Position numbers and translations under genes: made by a program
In this document: positions 10,959-22,202 of the stretch, piece by piece
Position numbering within the stretch: the stretch's first letter is position 1
Layout: every line of letters begins with the position of its first letter
The notes under the pieces: generated by a model
What the model was told of the DNA's origin: nothing
Seen by the model: only the letters and a program-made list of their open reading frames with translations
Databases searched by the model: none
NCBI GenBank assembly: GCA_008704415.1
Contig: VXIS01000195.1
Location: 1-64,000, forward strand
Reading direction: 5' to 3'
DNA: 64,000 nt
From: Sphaerosporella brunnea
Taxonomy: Eukaryota > Ascomycota > Pezizomycetes > Pezizales > Pyronemataceae

Positions 10959-12586
10959 CTACCCATGAAAATTATTGCCGCCCTGAACAGCAATGCAGCA
11001 CTGCATTAGGGTAGGAAGCCGAGAAATCTCCTTGTTGATTTCCTCAATTGTGATGCGATCCCACTGTTCCTGCAACACCTGTTTCATACCAGCTAAAGTG
11101 GTTATCCTTTCGGGCGCACGACAGGTTTGAATTCGAGACTGCCTCCATAAGTAACCAAATCCTTTCAATAGGGCTGAAATCAGATGAATCAGGCGGCCGA
11201 TTTACCTTGCGGATACCTGCTTTTTGTCGTTCCGCATTCGTATACCAGCAGTTGTGGCCAGGAGCGTTGTCTTTCGTCAGGATAAACTCTGGATCCGTCG
11301 TCGCAAGCTCCTTACAGACGGGCCACAGTATTGGACGGCATGCATATTTAATGTATCGCCAGGAGTCAATACCTTTACCGTCTCCCTTGTTGTTGCTGCA
11401 TTTTAGCTTGTGTTTCTTGCCGCGAAAGGACTGAGTCGTTGCCGGTGCTTTTGTATTTGTCTCTTCTGCTGCGGGCGATACGAAATTCCTGTTCGCGGAG
11501 TTGTCGCCATTCTTTGTTTTTTTTCCACTCTGCGTTGAGCCTCGTTTTTTACTCTTCAATTTTTTCGTTGAGGAGCGCAATCTGCTTGCGTGCTTCCTTT
11601 CGCTCGGCTTCTCCAAATGTAGAGTGGACACTAAAATCGTAAGTACTAATACTTCTATGGACTGAGCTTTGTTACCTTATATTCCCACTTAATCATACCC
11701 CAAACCACAACGGTGGCCTTATTTTTCTTTGTCGCCCCTCGACAGTCCTCCTCATGATTCTCATCTTTACTCCTCCACACTCGAGAGATCCCAAACGTAC
11801 TGCCAATCTCTATACTCACCTCATCCGTAAAACCATACTGTGCCCACTCTTTATCTGGCCGCCAATCCTTGCGCTCCTGACAATACACCAACCGTTGAAC
11901 CTTATTCTCCGGTTTCAAAATGAATTTAAACTCCTCTCTGTATGCCGTAATCACCCGCTCATCTAAAACATTCAGAATCGTCATCAAAGAGACATGATTG
12001 AACCCCGTCACCCCTGAATCTCAATAAGTGACATATGTCTAGTAGCCCAATCCCGCTTCACCGTCATCACAAGGATGTCTTTCTCGTGCTCAGTTCAAGC
12101 CGGAGGGCGGCCTGTTGAAACTCCTGGCTTCGCTGCTGCCAAAAGCTCACTCAACGGCACTTCTTCCGCAGCCAATAAACGGGTGAGAGGCACCTCTGGC
12201 TGTTCGGAATCACCAGCAACGACTCTGTTTGCTGGCTCGGCGCCTTGACCACCAGTGATGACTCTATTTTCCAGCTCGGCGCTTGCATCGGCGGTGATGG
12301 ATAGGGTAGCGAAGGTAATGGCTAATGAGGCGGCATCGTTCTCTTTCTGTTCTACTTTCTCTCTCCCTCTTTTGGCAATGCTCCGTAGCATGGCATGCTT
12401 GCATACATCGTGCACAGTGGATTTAGGAAGATTGAGCAAATCTGCAATTTGTCTGACGGTCGGTCGATTTTTGCGATCGGAAAAGCGCAGAGCGAGGATA
12501 GCCCCTCTCCATGTGGGACTGAGTGTCTTCCCTACTCCCGTATTAGGCATCTCTACGCTTACTACCGCTGAGAGGTTCTTTTGCAA
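10959..12586 (-). mobile_element. Tc1/mariner-type transposon, transposase broken by frameshifts
   Basis: Read on the minus strand, the segments fall in the order of a Tc1-family transposase. At 12586-12095 lies a helix-turn-helix containing RQIADLLNLPKSTVHDVCKH. At 12011-11655 lies the first catalytic Asp in a TDE word followed by VWR and VVWGMIKW. At 11631-11044 lie the second Asp in DNAPGH and the Glu in SPIERIW, with 34 residues between them (DD34E). At 11168-10959 lies the C-terminal tail (WDRITIEEINKEI...). The parts occupy different frames and an Ala/Glu-rich insert follows the helix-turn-helix, so the copy is not functional as written. I could not identify terminal inverted repeats. 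Confidence 0.75.
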
Positions 12587-12589
12587 GTT

Positions 12590-13745
12590 GAGGGCGCATT
12601 TTGCGAGGTGTAGATCGATAGCTACGTAGCTACAGCGGGGTTGATGCCTGCACGTAATTTTGATGTGGTACCGGCCGGACGACAGCTTGTCCGGATCATT
12701 GTTTTATGGGCGAGTAGAATGGGTACGATGCCGGTTCAGGTTCACCGTAACGTCCAGCTTGGTCCCCGTCTCCAAGTGCTGCGTCTCTGGCTATTGGGAA
12801 TTGTAAAATCTAACGTCCCGAAGGCGGGTGCTTCTTCCACTGCTCGAGGCGTCTTCCACGCCGGCCGGGAACGTAGGCGTCCGACCGGGATGCATACCTG
12901 GAGCCTGTGTTCATCCCGCCGTGCTGAACGGAACACGCTGCTTGCGGGATCAAACTGCGTCGCGCAGCAGCTTGGGATTTCTTTCCGATGTTGCTGGAGG
13001 GTCTGCGCTTGGTTGCACCCGGGCGTTGCGTCCTTGCCGCTTGTCGAACCGAACACTCAGGCGTTCGATGCGCAAGCGTAGCTCCAGCATGCTGCGCTCG
13101 CCAGTAAGCTGCGACCTTCGCGAGCCAGCGGTTCGGTTACCGGCTCCACGGCTGGTGTCGGTGGATTGGCACGGCGGAACGTCTCTGCGACCTGCGCTTC
13201 AACAGAACCCGAACCGCCAGCTATCGTGCGACTGAGTAACCCGAAACCAGCGGGTGTACCCGTTGAAGCCGAGCCCGCTATATCTTGCGAGCACGGCCGT
13301 CCCCATGCCCCGGGCGCGCATGATCCGCAATGTCGAGTGATTATCTGACGTTCATCACAGCGCCCCGGTATGTTGGGATAGAGTAACCAGCACTGCTGGA
13401 GCTTCGTGTCGTGCGACGGTTCGTACCTGCTTAGTTGCGAGAGCAATTCCAGCGTGAGGTTTGAGGATAAGTCCGTGGCAAGGCCGGGATAGATGTGTTG
13501 TGGCGTGGAAAGCGGAAGGAACCAACGTGAAGATCGGCCCGACTCTCGAAGAGATGGTGAGCATCACAAGACGTCAACGCTCGCGCCGAGTGAGTTTCTA
13601 TGTTTTCTCCGAGCGCAGCCGGCGTGTTTCAAGCTGCTGGAAGTGCCATGCACGTCGCTGGAGACGCCGAATACTTTTCCATCGAACCGAATCCTCTCGC
13701 CGCATAAATCGTTGCAGTTCCCGGGTGAAAGTTCCGTAGAGGTTT
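12590..13745. other. No gene recognised
   Basis: GC-rich DNA with overlapping short frames on both strands. No domain, splice pair or repeat could be supported. Confidence 0.35.
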
Positions 13746-13750
13746 GAGAC

Positions 13751-13848
13751 AAAAAAAAAAGTGTGTAGTCCGGGAATCGAACCCAGGTCTCGCCGTCATG
13801 GTGATATGTCCGGGGATATTTGAATGGTATGCACTCCACCGCTTCATC
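13751..13848 (-). ncRNA. tRNA-like Pol III unit (tRNA pseudogene or SINE head)
   Basis: On the minus strand, a D-arm-like A box (13848-13831, GATGAAGCGGTGGAGTGC) precedes an exact B-box consensus GGTTCGATTCC (13783-13773). A T-stem that pairs with one G-T follows, then a run of ten T (13760-13751) that could terminate RNA polymerase III. The 5' end does not pair with the 3' end as a tRNA acceptor stem would, and about 30 extra bases lie between the anticodon region and the T arm. It is therefore a tRNA-derived relic rather than a working tRNA. Confidence 0.4.
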
Positions 13849-13974
13849 TGTAGGTCTCGAAAAGCCCCGCAAACGTAGCTGACGCAACGCAAGCAATCGG
13901 GCAGTGGGAATACCTGCTTGCAGAACCAGCGTTCAGCGCTGTCGATTACGACATCAGTGCGGCTATGAGGCTAG

Positions 13975-14409
13975 TCATCGGCGGTGTGCTTTGCGGGTCT
14001 TCGATGCGTCGATAGACGCGGGGGGGGAGGGGGGACAGCTGCGCTGACCCCGGACTACCTTCAGATCGACGCAGTTTGACGCACTCGCTCCGCTCAATGT
14101 GCTGAACGTATCGCTGGCGTCGCTGTGGTTGCTGATGTCCAGCGGCTGCAGATACGGCTTCCGTCGCTTCATGTAGCCTCCACGTACAACCTGATATTTT
14201 GACCAGACGCCTTCGTGAGGGGAGATAGCAATGCTATCAAAAACGAATCGAAACTGCGTCCTGTTCGCCAAGGCATGAACCGGGTATATCAGTGCGGGCG
14301 CAGCCCTGTTTGCACACAAGCGAGCGGCGAAAATATCAGGCCTTTCAATGTCAATGGCACCTCCAGCGGCCAAAACTGAACGCCAATGGCCAAGCCAGTT
14401 TCCGCTCAA
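13975..14409 (-). CDS. Possible hypothetical ORF or exon
   Basis: A minus-strand frame of about 140 codons reads plausible mixed composition ending in a Ser/Pro/Lys-rich tail. It has no upstream ATG near its 5' end; the first internal Met lies mid-frame before RRKPYLQPLD. It would be divergent to the gene at 14562. No family recognised, and it may be chance. Confidence 0.2.
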   Translation of the reverse strand: MSGNWLGHWRSVLAAGGAIDIERPDIFAARLCANRAAPALIYPVHALANRTQFRFVFDSIAISPHEGVWSKYQVVRGGYMKRRKPYLQPLDISNHSDASDTFSTLSGASASNCVDLKVVRGQRSCPPSPPASIDASKTRKAHRR

Positions 14410-14484
14410 AAGCCATTCACCCTAGGGTAAGCCGCCGACTACAAATCCAAGCGCAACCTGAACTTCTCACCATACTTCCTTCCC

Positions 14485-14503
14485 AACACACACACACACA
14501 CAC
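14485..14503. repeat. (AC)n microsatellite in the leader of the next gene
   Basis: About nine AC units lie 60 bp upstream of the split start codon at 14562. A comparable ACACAC leader occurs upstream of the acidic protein gene at 57530. Confidence 0.6.
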
Positions 14504-14561
14504 GAACCCAAACCCTGCGCATCCGACCTCATCGTATATCAACATTCAAGCATCTTTCACT

Positions 14562-15670
14562 AGTGAGTACATCTTCTCCGCAATGCGGCGACGCAAATTC
14601 ACATTCCTTTGCCAGTGCCCCGCAAGAAGCCCGCTCCCACTGCCGATGGAGACATCGCCGACGCACCCAAGAAGGAAAAGAAGCCGCGTGCCAGGAAGCC
14701 GCCGACGAAGAAGCCTGATGCCAAGGATCCTTCCACCAAGAAACCTCGCGCACCCCGCAAAAAGAAGTGCGACAAGCTCGCCGAGCGCGACAACAATGCC
14801 GGCGAACCCAGCTGCAACGTCGAGGGAAACCCCGAAGACGAGGCTCCAGGTGATGGCAACGACGGGAAGGCCAAGAAGTCCATCAACCGCGTTAAGTCTG
14901 GTCGCATCACGAAATCGGCCAAGGACAACTCCACCAAGAAACCTCGCGCCCCTCGCAAAAAGAAGTCCGACAAGCTCGCCGAGCGCGACGAAAATGCCGG
15001 CGAACCCAGCTGCAAATTCGAGGAAAACTCCGACGACGACGACGAGTCTCTGCTTTCTGGCGACGACAAGAAAGGCAAGAAGCCTATGAACCGCGTCAGG
15101 TCTGGCCGCATCGCGAAATCGGCCAAGGACAACTCCACCAAGAAACCTCGCGCACCGCGCAAAAAGAAGTCCGACAAGCTCGCCGAGCGCGACGAAAATG
15201 CCGGCGAACCCAGCTGCAAATTCGAGGAAAACTCCGACGACGAGTCTCTGCTCTCTGGCGACGACAGGAAAGGCAAGAAGCCTATGAACCGTCGCATCGC
15301 GAAATCGACCCCCATGATCAGGGAAAGTAAATTTGCCCCACGCGTGGCAAAGCTCAGTACGTCCATTTCTGCTCTCGCCGTCACCGGAGCTTCCTCGCTG
15401 ATACATATAGGCCGCGCCACTCTGTTTAAGCTTGTGGACGATATCCCCGACGACGAAGAGGACTGCGATCCGTGGTTGTTGACCGATAAGGAACTAGATG
15501 CCAGGATCGCACTCATTGAGGAGGCCCTGCGTCTGCACGACCAGGTGGAAATCGAGGGTTTCAAGCCGGTCAAAAAGGACGACGGCTTGAGTGAGTACGA
15601 GGACGATGACGAACAGGAGTTCATGGTTGGAATGGTGGAAGACGAGGAGGAAATCTCTGAAGAAGAGTAG
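14562..15670 (+). CDS. Lysine-rich, repeat-containing nuclear-type protein; start codon split by an intron
   Basis: The frame has no usable ATG in the genomic sequence. However, a 53-nt intron (14563-14615; GTGAGT donor, TTTGCCAG acceptor) joins an A at 14562 to TG at 14616-14617, creating ATG followed by PRKKPAPTADGD. The CDS is then 14562 plus 14616-15670, 352 residues. It holds three imperfect tandem repeats of about 60 residues, each built from STKKPRAPRKKK, an acidic linker (AERD, ENAGEPSC) and a GKKPMNR-type basic patch. A less repetitive region with DPWLLTDKELDARIALIEEA follows, then a Glu/Asp-rich tail ending in EEE. The PRAPRKKK units resemble AT-hook or linker-histone tails, so a chromatin or nuclear role is the likely inference. 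The long minus-strand frames over this gene are mirror artefacts of the repeats. Confidence 0.7.
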
Positions 15671-16024
15671 ATGGCAAAAGGCAATTGATGTTTTGTTCCC
15701 TGTTTTGTAACGGAGCTTGCGTGTAGTGTAGGCCGACGTTGAATAAGGTTGATATTGATGACCGCACAAGTAATGGCTCAATGCTGCTTACACGCCACGA
15801 GACCACAATGCCAGTTCTGTCTAGTTCGCCGGCGCGTGAGGAGATGCTTAGGATGGGTCCGCACGCCAACTTCAGGCAGTCTTTGCGGAACTCATTCCGT
15901 GGTCCTTGCTTCCTTCGGGGTTTTCAGACCCACTGCGCGCACGGCAGTAGTACTGCCGAGTGCGCGTACCTGTCGCGCATCAAGGTCTACGAAAGAACCA
16001 TCGCGCCAACCACCGCATTGATAT

Positions 16025-16255
16025 TGTTGGAAACTGGCTTTCTAGGCATGGTTGAGGCATGGATAAGAACGAGTAAGAGCGAGTGCTTGGAGTAGTGATA
16101 TGCTATGATGGATGACCGAATGACATCATGGTGACGCTTGGAAGGGTATATATACACGCCTAGATAGCCTCTTAGAGCGTAACAAGACAATCACCTTTTC
16201 CCATCATCTACGACCCCGCCTACGCTTGACCTCCACACCTAGACTATTTTCAACA
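16025..16255 (+). mobile_element. Solo LTR (231 bp) with target-site duplication
   Basis: The element begins TGTTGGAAAC and ends TTTTCAACA, as expected for an LTR with TG...CA termini, and is flanked by a perfect 5-bp duplication GATAT (16020-16024 and 16256-16260). A TATATATACACG promoter-like word lies mid-element. Relatives occur at 31749-31978 (minus, closest copy) and, more diverged, inside 35306-35659 and 48574-48931. No internal retrotransposon sequence was found in the window. Confidence 0.75.
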
Positions 16256-16260
16256 GATAT

Positions 16261-17490
16261 TACCTGTGTACTTGGTCAGCCGGAGGGCATCACAAGTGTG
16301 AACGATAACCCAGCTGAAAAGCCATGGCGCGAATCCAGCGGCATCGAACACGGTTCACGATCGAGTGCAGCATGTCATCGATTGCCCTATTGCCGCCTTA
16401 GGGTTGAAAGTGGGAGTACGGATGTAACTTCAACAGCCAAGCCGGCTTCTGGTTGAGACCCTGAATCTTCCCAGCTACGTTCCCTTGAGCAACAGGTAGA
16501 CATCGTTTGTCCGCACCTCACGCAGTGGCCTCACCACAATAACAAGGTTCTGTGATCAAACAGAAAACCTTGGAATTGTACCGCCAGCCTTGGCGGATAG
16601 CGCGACAAAACTTCAGATGCAGATGCGCTGGCCGCTTAGCTTAGCTGTTCCTGCTTGTCGTCGGTTTCTTGTCCCTCCAGAACACACGTCGATGAGAGCG
16701 CCCAGATCTGCCGGCAGCCAAGGCGGTGCGATACACCCCGTCGAGCTTGCAGGAAACACGATCCCAAAGCGACCACCACTGCCACACCAAATATGCCGAA
16801 CAGCGCGACGCGTCGGCGAGGCAAACGGAGCAGACTGCGCGAGACATTTGGAGACGAGTGATGGCCCATTACCTCTCTACCCCGGCGGTGTTTCGCTGAC
16901 CGCAGCGCAGGAATACCACATGGACTTTTATGAAACGCAGGCGAGATTGGAGCAAGCTTGAGAGTAGCGTGACATCATGCCGCGCCCTGCAGAAGAGCGT
17001 GCGACGTGGTTTTGAAAATCGGTGCAGCGGATGGGCGGCGATTTCAGACGCTACCACCTGACATAAAAGAAGCGCAGCCGGCGTCACCAACGCAAGGTAC
17101 CACGGACTGTGCGCCTGCCAATTCCTGTTATTTCCGAGTTACAATCGATCCTATTTCGAGCTCAACGCCGCCAGCCCTCTATTCGGCCGTTGGAACTATG
17201 TACCAGGAAACTATGTACCAGGAGATGGCGTACGATGGCGCAGACTTGCTCAAATAAGATGTGAGTGTCAGTGGTAGTGATGGACACGAGCCAGCTCGAA
17301 TCAATCCTCCAAGCTGGGTCGACTCGTCGAGAATGAGGCTCTGAATTGTATCTGAACCTCCAGTGAGCTCTAGCTGCAGCTCGGGCTGTATCTGCTTTAC
17401 TACACTTTAACCTCTGATAATTCTAGGTAATAGTATCCAACGCGCGGGCTATTATCTAAGAAAATAAACCGTATCCTGATTTATCACTAG
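16261..17490. other. No gene recognised
   Basis: Short frames only. A small direct repeat (ACTATGTACCAGGA, twice near 17195-17222) is the only structure seen. Confidence 0.35.
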
Positions 17491-18346
17491 CTACAATTCC
17501 TCGGCATCCGCATCGTTCTCGCTGTCCAAGAGTGATTCCTGATGGGTATGTGTGACCGGAACCACATCTCCACTGTCAATCTCGCCCGCATCCTCCTTGC
17601 TTAACCTTTCACGTTCCCACTGCGCCAAATCATCCCGCCCCAACCAGCTCTTGAGCAGCAAGCAAGCGCGGCTTGAGGTGTCCAAGAACCTGTTTCGCTT
17701 GTTAGTAAAACGCTCTCCAGCTTGGGAGAAAGGTCTCTCAGCTGGGACACTTCTGCGTGGTATAGAGAGGCATTCGCCAGCCAATCTGGCGAGTGTTGGG
17801 ATGCGATGGCCATTTCCTTTTCACCAATCCACAGGGTTGACCTCGCACGCACGCTTGTACCGCGTCAGATACGTACCGTGTAAACTCTGGCTGCGTCTAT
17901 GCAACCCTGGCTACTGGCGAAGAGACAAGAAACTCCAAGTCTTCATCGAGAAGGTTCTCCACACCGTGCGAAGAAGCTGTTGAGCCTTCCTCAGTCGGAG
18001 TTGTAGGGAGGGCAAAATTGAGGTAGTCCGATTCCCAGACTGTTTGGCACTGCCCCCGGGCGTTATAAATCCATGATGGCTGCCAACGCATTTGTGTAAA
18101 ACCGTGGCACTTCAAGCGGGGATCGAGAAGCCGAGCAATACGCTGCGCAGTAAACCCGTTGGTTTTGTTCCGATATTTGCTCAAAAGACTCCAGGCGTCA
18201 AACTGTGTCGCAGTTAGACCTGAGAGTGTTCGCTCTCCTGCTTTTTGTGTGGACCCGCTGTTAGCCTGCATCTCATTAAATTCGCCAGCATTCAGTGAGT
18301 ATACCCCAGTTTCCAGATGGCTTTTTAAAATACACAGCACGCGCAT
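17491..18346 (-). mobile_element. hAT transposase relic (C-terminal part)
   Basis: On the minus strand, 18346-17897 contains the LLDPRLK word found before the C-terminal part of hAT transposases. The stretch 17850-17491 carries the hAT dimerisation signature: LAGECLSIPRRSVPAERPFS, then AGE, TNKRNR and ACLLLKSWLG, followed by an acidic tail. The two segments are in different frames, and the upstream DDE region and BED finger are missing or unrecognisable, so this is a dead fragment. TIRs were not identified. hAT-type 8-bp duplications elsewhere in the window show that the superfamily has been active in this genome. Confidence 0.7.
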
Positions 18347-18499
18347 CCGCTGGCAGTGAATCCGTCGATTCGTGTGCCATAGCCCCGCTGGTGGTGGTGC
18401 GCGTGCTCGAGGTCGGTGGTTGTGGGGCGGTGGAAGGTAGGAGGTAGTATTGGGTGGAAAGAGGGTTGCGCGACAGCAACAAGCGACTTGAAGTTTCCA

Positions 18500-19019
18500 T
18501 ATGACGCAGTTAATTTTGACTGTTTGTTTTTATTCTACAACACTCGCTATGATCTTTATTCCCCCATCAACCCTCCGCGTTCGAACCCCCATCAAGATGA
18601 AAACACCAGCTGGCGTAAGCCGATGCTCCGGACTCAGCTCAACGCAGCTCGGGTCGTGGAGGATGAAGGATCGGATCGGCTCGTCTCGTCAGCTGGCTCG
18701 GCTCGAGTCCATCGCTAGTCAGTGAATGCGCCGCTGCCCTCCTCGTGAAACGAGAGAAGAATATATCGACGCATGTGGGACCCGGCCGCTCGCTGCAAGG
18801 ATCATTGCAACCTCTGCGTTCCCCAATGATCTCCCTTTTGCCCAATTGAAAACACAGACGCAGGGTTAGTTGGTATTGCGCCACAGTGTTGTGGAACGCA
18901 GCATAGAAGCGCCGCCGTGAAGAGGTCAGAGCGATCATACATGTTTGCCAGGATTCGGCAGCGTGACGTGAATGAGCCGTCCCTGACCCATGATCAACGC
19001 TCGCCAACGGCCGTCACGG
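18500..19019. other. No gene recognised
   Basis: Short frames only between the hAT and Helitron relics. Confidence 0.3.
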
Positions 19020-19909
19020 TCATGAGCCTGAGGCATGGCAGAAAACCTCATTCTCGGCTCTTTCCGCAAGAAGGTTAGGTTCAGGTATCTGTGAATGGAG
19101 ATCACGATGGACCTTCGAGATTCGGGTTTCCAAGTCGTTGTTCTCCAACAGCATGGATGACTGCAGGCTGAGGTGATCGAGAAGATTGCTGGCTTCAATA
19201 CCATTCCCAAACTGCAGGACATACTGCGCATAGTCTTCAGCTTTTCGACGTTCATCCGCGGATAGGTTTCCACCAAGAAACCTCACGTTATCCTCCATGT
19301 GGAAGGTGGTTATGCTTGTCCAAAGCGGCGAACGCTTCAATACTCTGTGCTCGGGTACCACCGGGTACAGCTGGTAGGCATTGTCTGCAAATAGAACAGT
19401 GACGCCACCAAAAGAACGTGGATCGCTTTGGATATTGTGAAGCATTCTGTCCACCGCTTCGCGTAGCGATGTTGCATCGAGGCTTCATCCCATATAATGA
19501 GCTGAACTTGTCCAAAAAGAGAAGTCCTATTTCCATCTTCCTGAGATCGGTATTTCTTCCAGGAGCTTCAGGTCCAACACCTCTAGTTCTGCTTTGCTGG
19601 GGTGCGAATTCCATCTTGCAGGCTTGAGGCGTGTTTCCAGCTTCATGGAATGCAACTCTCAAGGTGTTGGTGATATTCTTCTGTGTTCGCTCTCTCCATA
19701 CAGGCTCCGCTGTCGGATCTTCGTCTTTCACATAGTCTCCTGTCCAGGTCGGGCAGGTAGGTCAGTCGTGACTGGCTTCTCAACGGACTACTGGGTGACA
19801 ATCGATAACTCTCCGACGAGCGGGTCTTAATGTTGTCTTGTCCTGCCCACTTGCGGATTGCTTCATTGAAGGCGTTGCGGCGAAATTGTGAGTTCGGGAT
19901 GGTTGTCAT
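19020..19909 (-). mobile_element. Helitron-type Pif1-like helicase relic
   Basis: Minus-strand fragments in three frames align in order with the C-terminal helicase half of fungal Helitron (RepHel) proteins. First comes a FRRNAFNEAIRKW segment (19909). Next is an IIWDEASMQHRYA word corresponding to helicase motif II (about 19500-19460). Then FGGVTVLFADNAYQLYPVVP occupies the motif III position (about 19400-19350). At least two frame changes separate them, so this copy is inactive. No Rep domain, CTRR 3' end or terminal hairpin could be assigned. Confidence 0.65.
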
Positions 19910-20029
19910 TTGATCTTCTGGAACGCCCGGACCGCCGGAGGTCTGATACTAAAGTCCGAAGCCTTCAAAGATAACGGGACCGAGTCGGCGGCAGTGCCGT
20001 GGCGATAAAACGGCTCAGAGTGTGGGGAA

Positions 20030-20700
20030 GAAAGGGACTTACTGTGTGTGGAGTGCGCTGTAGGAGGCGCGGCGTGGAAGAGGCGGCGGGGTGGTTGTTG
20101 CCGTCACAGAGCAACAGATCTGGGGGCTAGTAGTCTACATAGACAAAAGCGAATACTTTTCACCTCTGGAGGGGAGTTGTAAGATTATTGCACCTGGTAT
20201 GATTTTTGTTTCGTATTTCCTTAATAAAGCTACAAAGCTACGATGGTATGATGTTAGTATTCTACGGCTTTCTTCACGTTTCTTAATTGCGGCATGTGGC
20301 ATCTTTTAACCTTCGCAAGGCAGAATATGTAAGCCTTATGGCCATCGTTTTCTTGTTTTACGAATTTGCCACCAAGCTATGACCTCATGTTATAACTTCA
20401 TATATTTGGCATCGTTGGCTATAAAAGCTGCGAGCCTTTCCTACATTCATTCATTTTCTCTTCTTTCGATACGGCCTTTCGAGCAGCCGCGAATGTATCG
20501 ACTATCATCAATAAATACTGGGTTGATCAGTGACCTGTTTTCGAGTATCCTCTTGGTAATTACCAATTCTGGTACACACACGATTCTGAGTTTATTTGCA
20601 TCTGCGAAATAGCGGGTCACATAAGCTGACGAAAAGGTTACGGGAGATGTCTGCATATTCGCTGTAAATGTTTTGAAATCGCAGTTATCTGTACGCTGAA
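20030..20700. other. AT-rich spacer without genes
   Basis: Visibly more AT-rich than its surroundings, with only short frames. It separates the Helitron relic from the cluster of three minus-strand genes. Confidence 0.4.
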
Positions 20701-20748
20701 CCTCCACGTTTTGCTTCAAGCCTGACTACAACCCGTCGCCGAACGCCA

Positions 20749-22202
20749 TCAGAAATCATACGATTCCACAGATTCCTGCTGATATCGACTGTCAGACCTA
20801 GTGTGAACATGCTCCCTAGTGATTTTGGCCTGTTTGCATTTCGGGCTAGGAAATTCGGAGTCCGAAGTGTCCACATCCAACAGATCGCGCGACGACACCG
20901 AATCCACAGTCTCAGATGAAACGTCGTCAGGATCCAGCTCCGGCAGGTCCTCGTCGATGCAAGCGAACTGGCAAGGCCGCGGCTCGGCCCTGACCATCTT
21001 GGTCTCGAAAAGTTCGTGCAGGAAAGTGAAGCTCACACCGACCGTGCGGGCTCCAGCGGAGGAAGGAGTGGGCAGGCCCGGCGCCATCTCCGCCCAGGTA
21101 AATTCCCATTCGCTATGAGGAGCAGCCGGCCACACTTCCATTTGGTCGATGATCTTTCGGACCTGCTGGTTGTTGCGTCCCCCCGCCACGCCGAGCACCG
21201 AGACGGTTACGGAATGGAACTTGTGGGTGCGTCGTCGTTGCTCCTCAAGAGTTTCGTCGATGAGTGGGTAGTCGGCGCAGTTGATGGCGTTCTTCGTCGC
21301 CTCGTCGCTTTCATCGCCATCCATCTCAAGCGTGGTCGTCGAAACCAGATCTGGCTGCTGCAGGCCCCCCTTTTTCGCCGAGTCGAGCTTGATCTTCCGT
21401 TGCTGGTTATTGAACCGGTTGATCTTGACCAAGATTGCGTACCGTATGCGACGCCGCGGCTGACACAGCCACATCTTGCATTTTTCGTATGTGTCCCGGT
21501 AGGACTCGCTGAGGCCTACCTCGATCACAAGGAACGGGCAACTCGGCATCATAGTGGGGATGTATAGAGACCCATCCGGCTGCCTCGATCCTACGATGCA
21601 GTGAGCAGCCGGCATCGGAGCCTCAAGAGCTGGTACATACCTTCCGCAATGGAAACCGCTTGCGGTCCGCACTTCTCGATGCCTTTGATACCATCGCTGA
21701 GCATCGTTCCCCAGTAAAAGCCGCCTTCAAACAACTGTTTCCGAACCTTGCGTTCCACCACTCGCGCTGTGGTGTCATGCTCGGGCGTTGGCATGATGAC
21801 GACCACCCGGTCGGGGTGAGTGCCCTTTGCAGCTAGATATTCGATGCGCGCGTGTCGTTCGAAGGCGTGGACATGCTTGCGCTCGAGCGCACAGGGGAGG
21901 GAAAAGGTGATGCGGAAAACTCGCCGAAAACGAAGGAGGGAGGCGTGCTCATCCAGCCAACGGTTGATCGACGCGACAATCAATGCTGGGCTATGAGCGG
22001 GCGCCACAACGCTCGCGTCGCCGTGGGGATCTTTGTCGTTGCCGGGTGCCAGCATGTCGGGCATGTTGATGGATTGCTCCACCGCGGTCGCGATGTGGGT
22101 TAGGTGGGAGGGGAATCGCGGCCTCGAAGCGCGCGGAACGTTTGTGAGGGCTCCCTCCGCTCGCGCTTTTGTCACTCGGTCAACCTCAGACTCGAGTTCC
22201 AT
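20749..22202 (-). CDS. Uma2-like PD-(D/E)XK nuclease-fold protein (2 exons)
   Basis: Exons 22202-21641 and 21590-20749 give 467 residues. The 50-nt intron (GTATGT donor, CGTAG acceptor) is supported by matching phases and by uniting the motif SRQPDGSLYI. Residues 190-245 follow the layout of Uma2-type restriction-like nucleases: PD at 192-193, then FLVIEVG with Glu at about 211, then S-x-S..D..K..W and a hydrophobic YAILVKI strand. In bacteria and fungi such domains are predicted metal-dependent nucleases. Residues 1-187 are an unrecognised domain ending in WGTMLSDGIKGIEKCGPQAV. The C-terminal 200 residues are unknown and include an acidic stretch before a Lys-rich end. All frames are intact. 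Role as host factor, effector or former mobile-element protein is undecided. Confidence 0.65.

Noticed and set aside
14546..15684. Minus-strand ORFs of about 286 and 361 codons opposite the lysine-rich gene
   Set aside because: They mirror the repetitive AAG/CGC codons of the plus-strand gene and consist of repeated low-complexity Leu/Phe/Ser blocks. The plus-strand gene has a clean splice, start and acidic tail.
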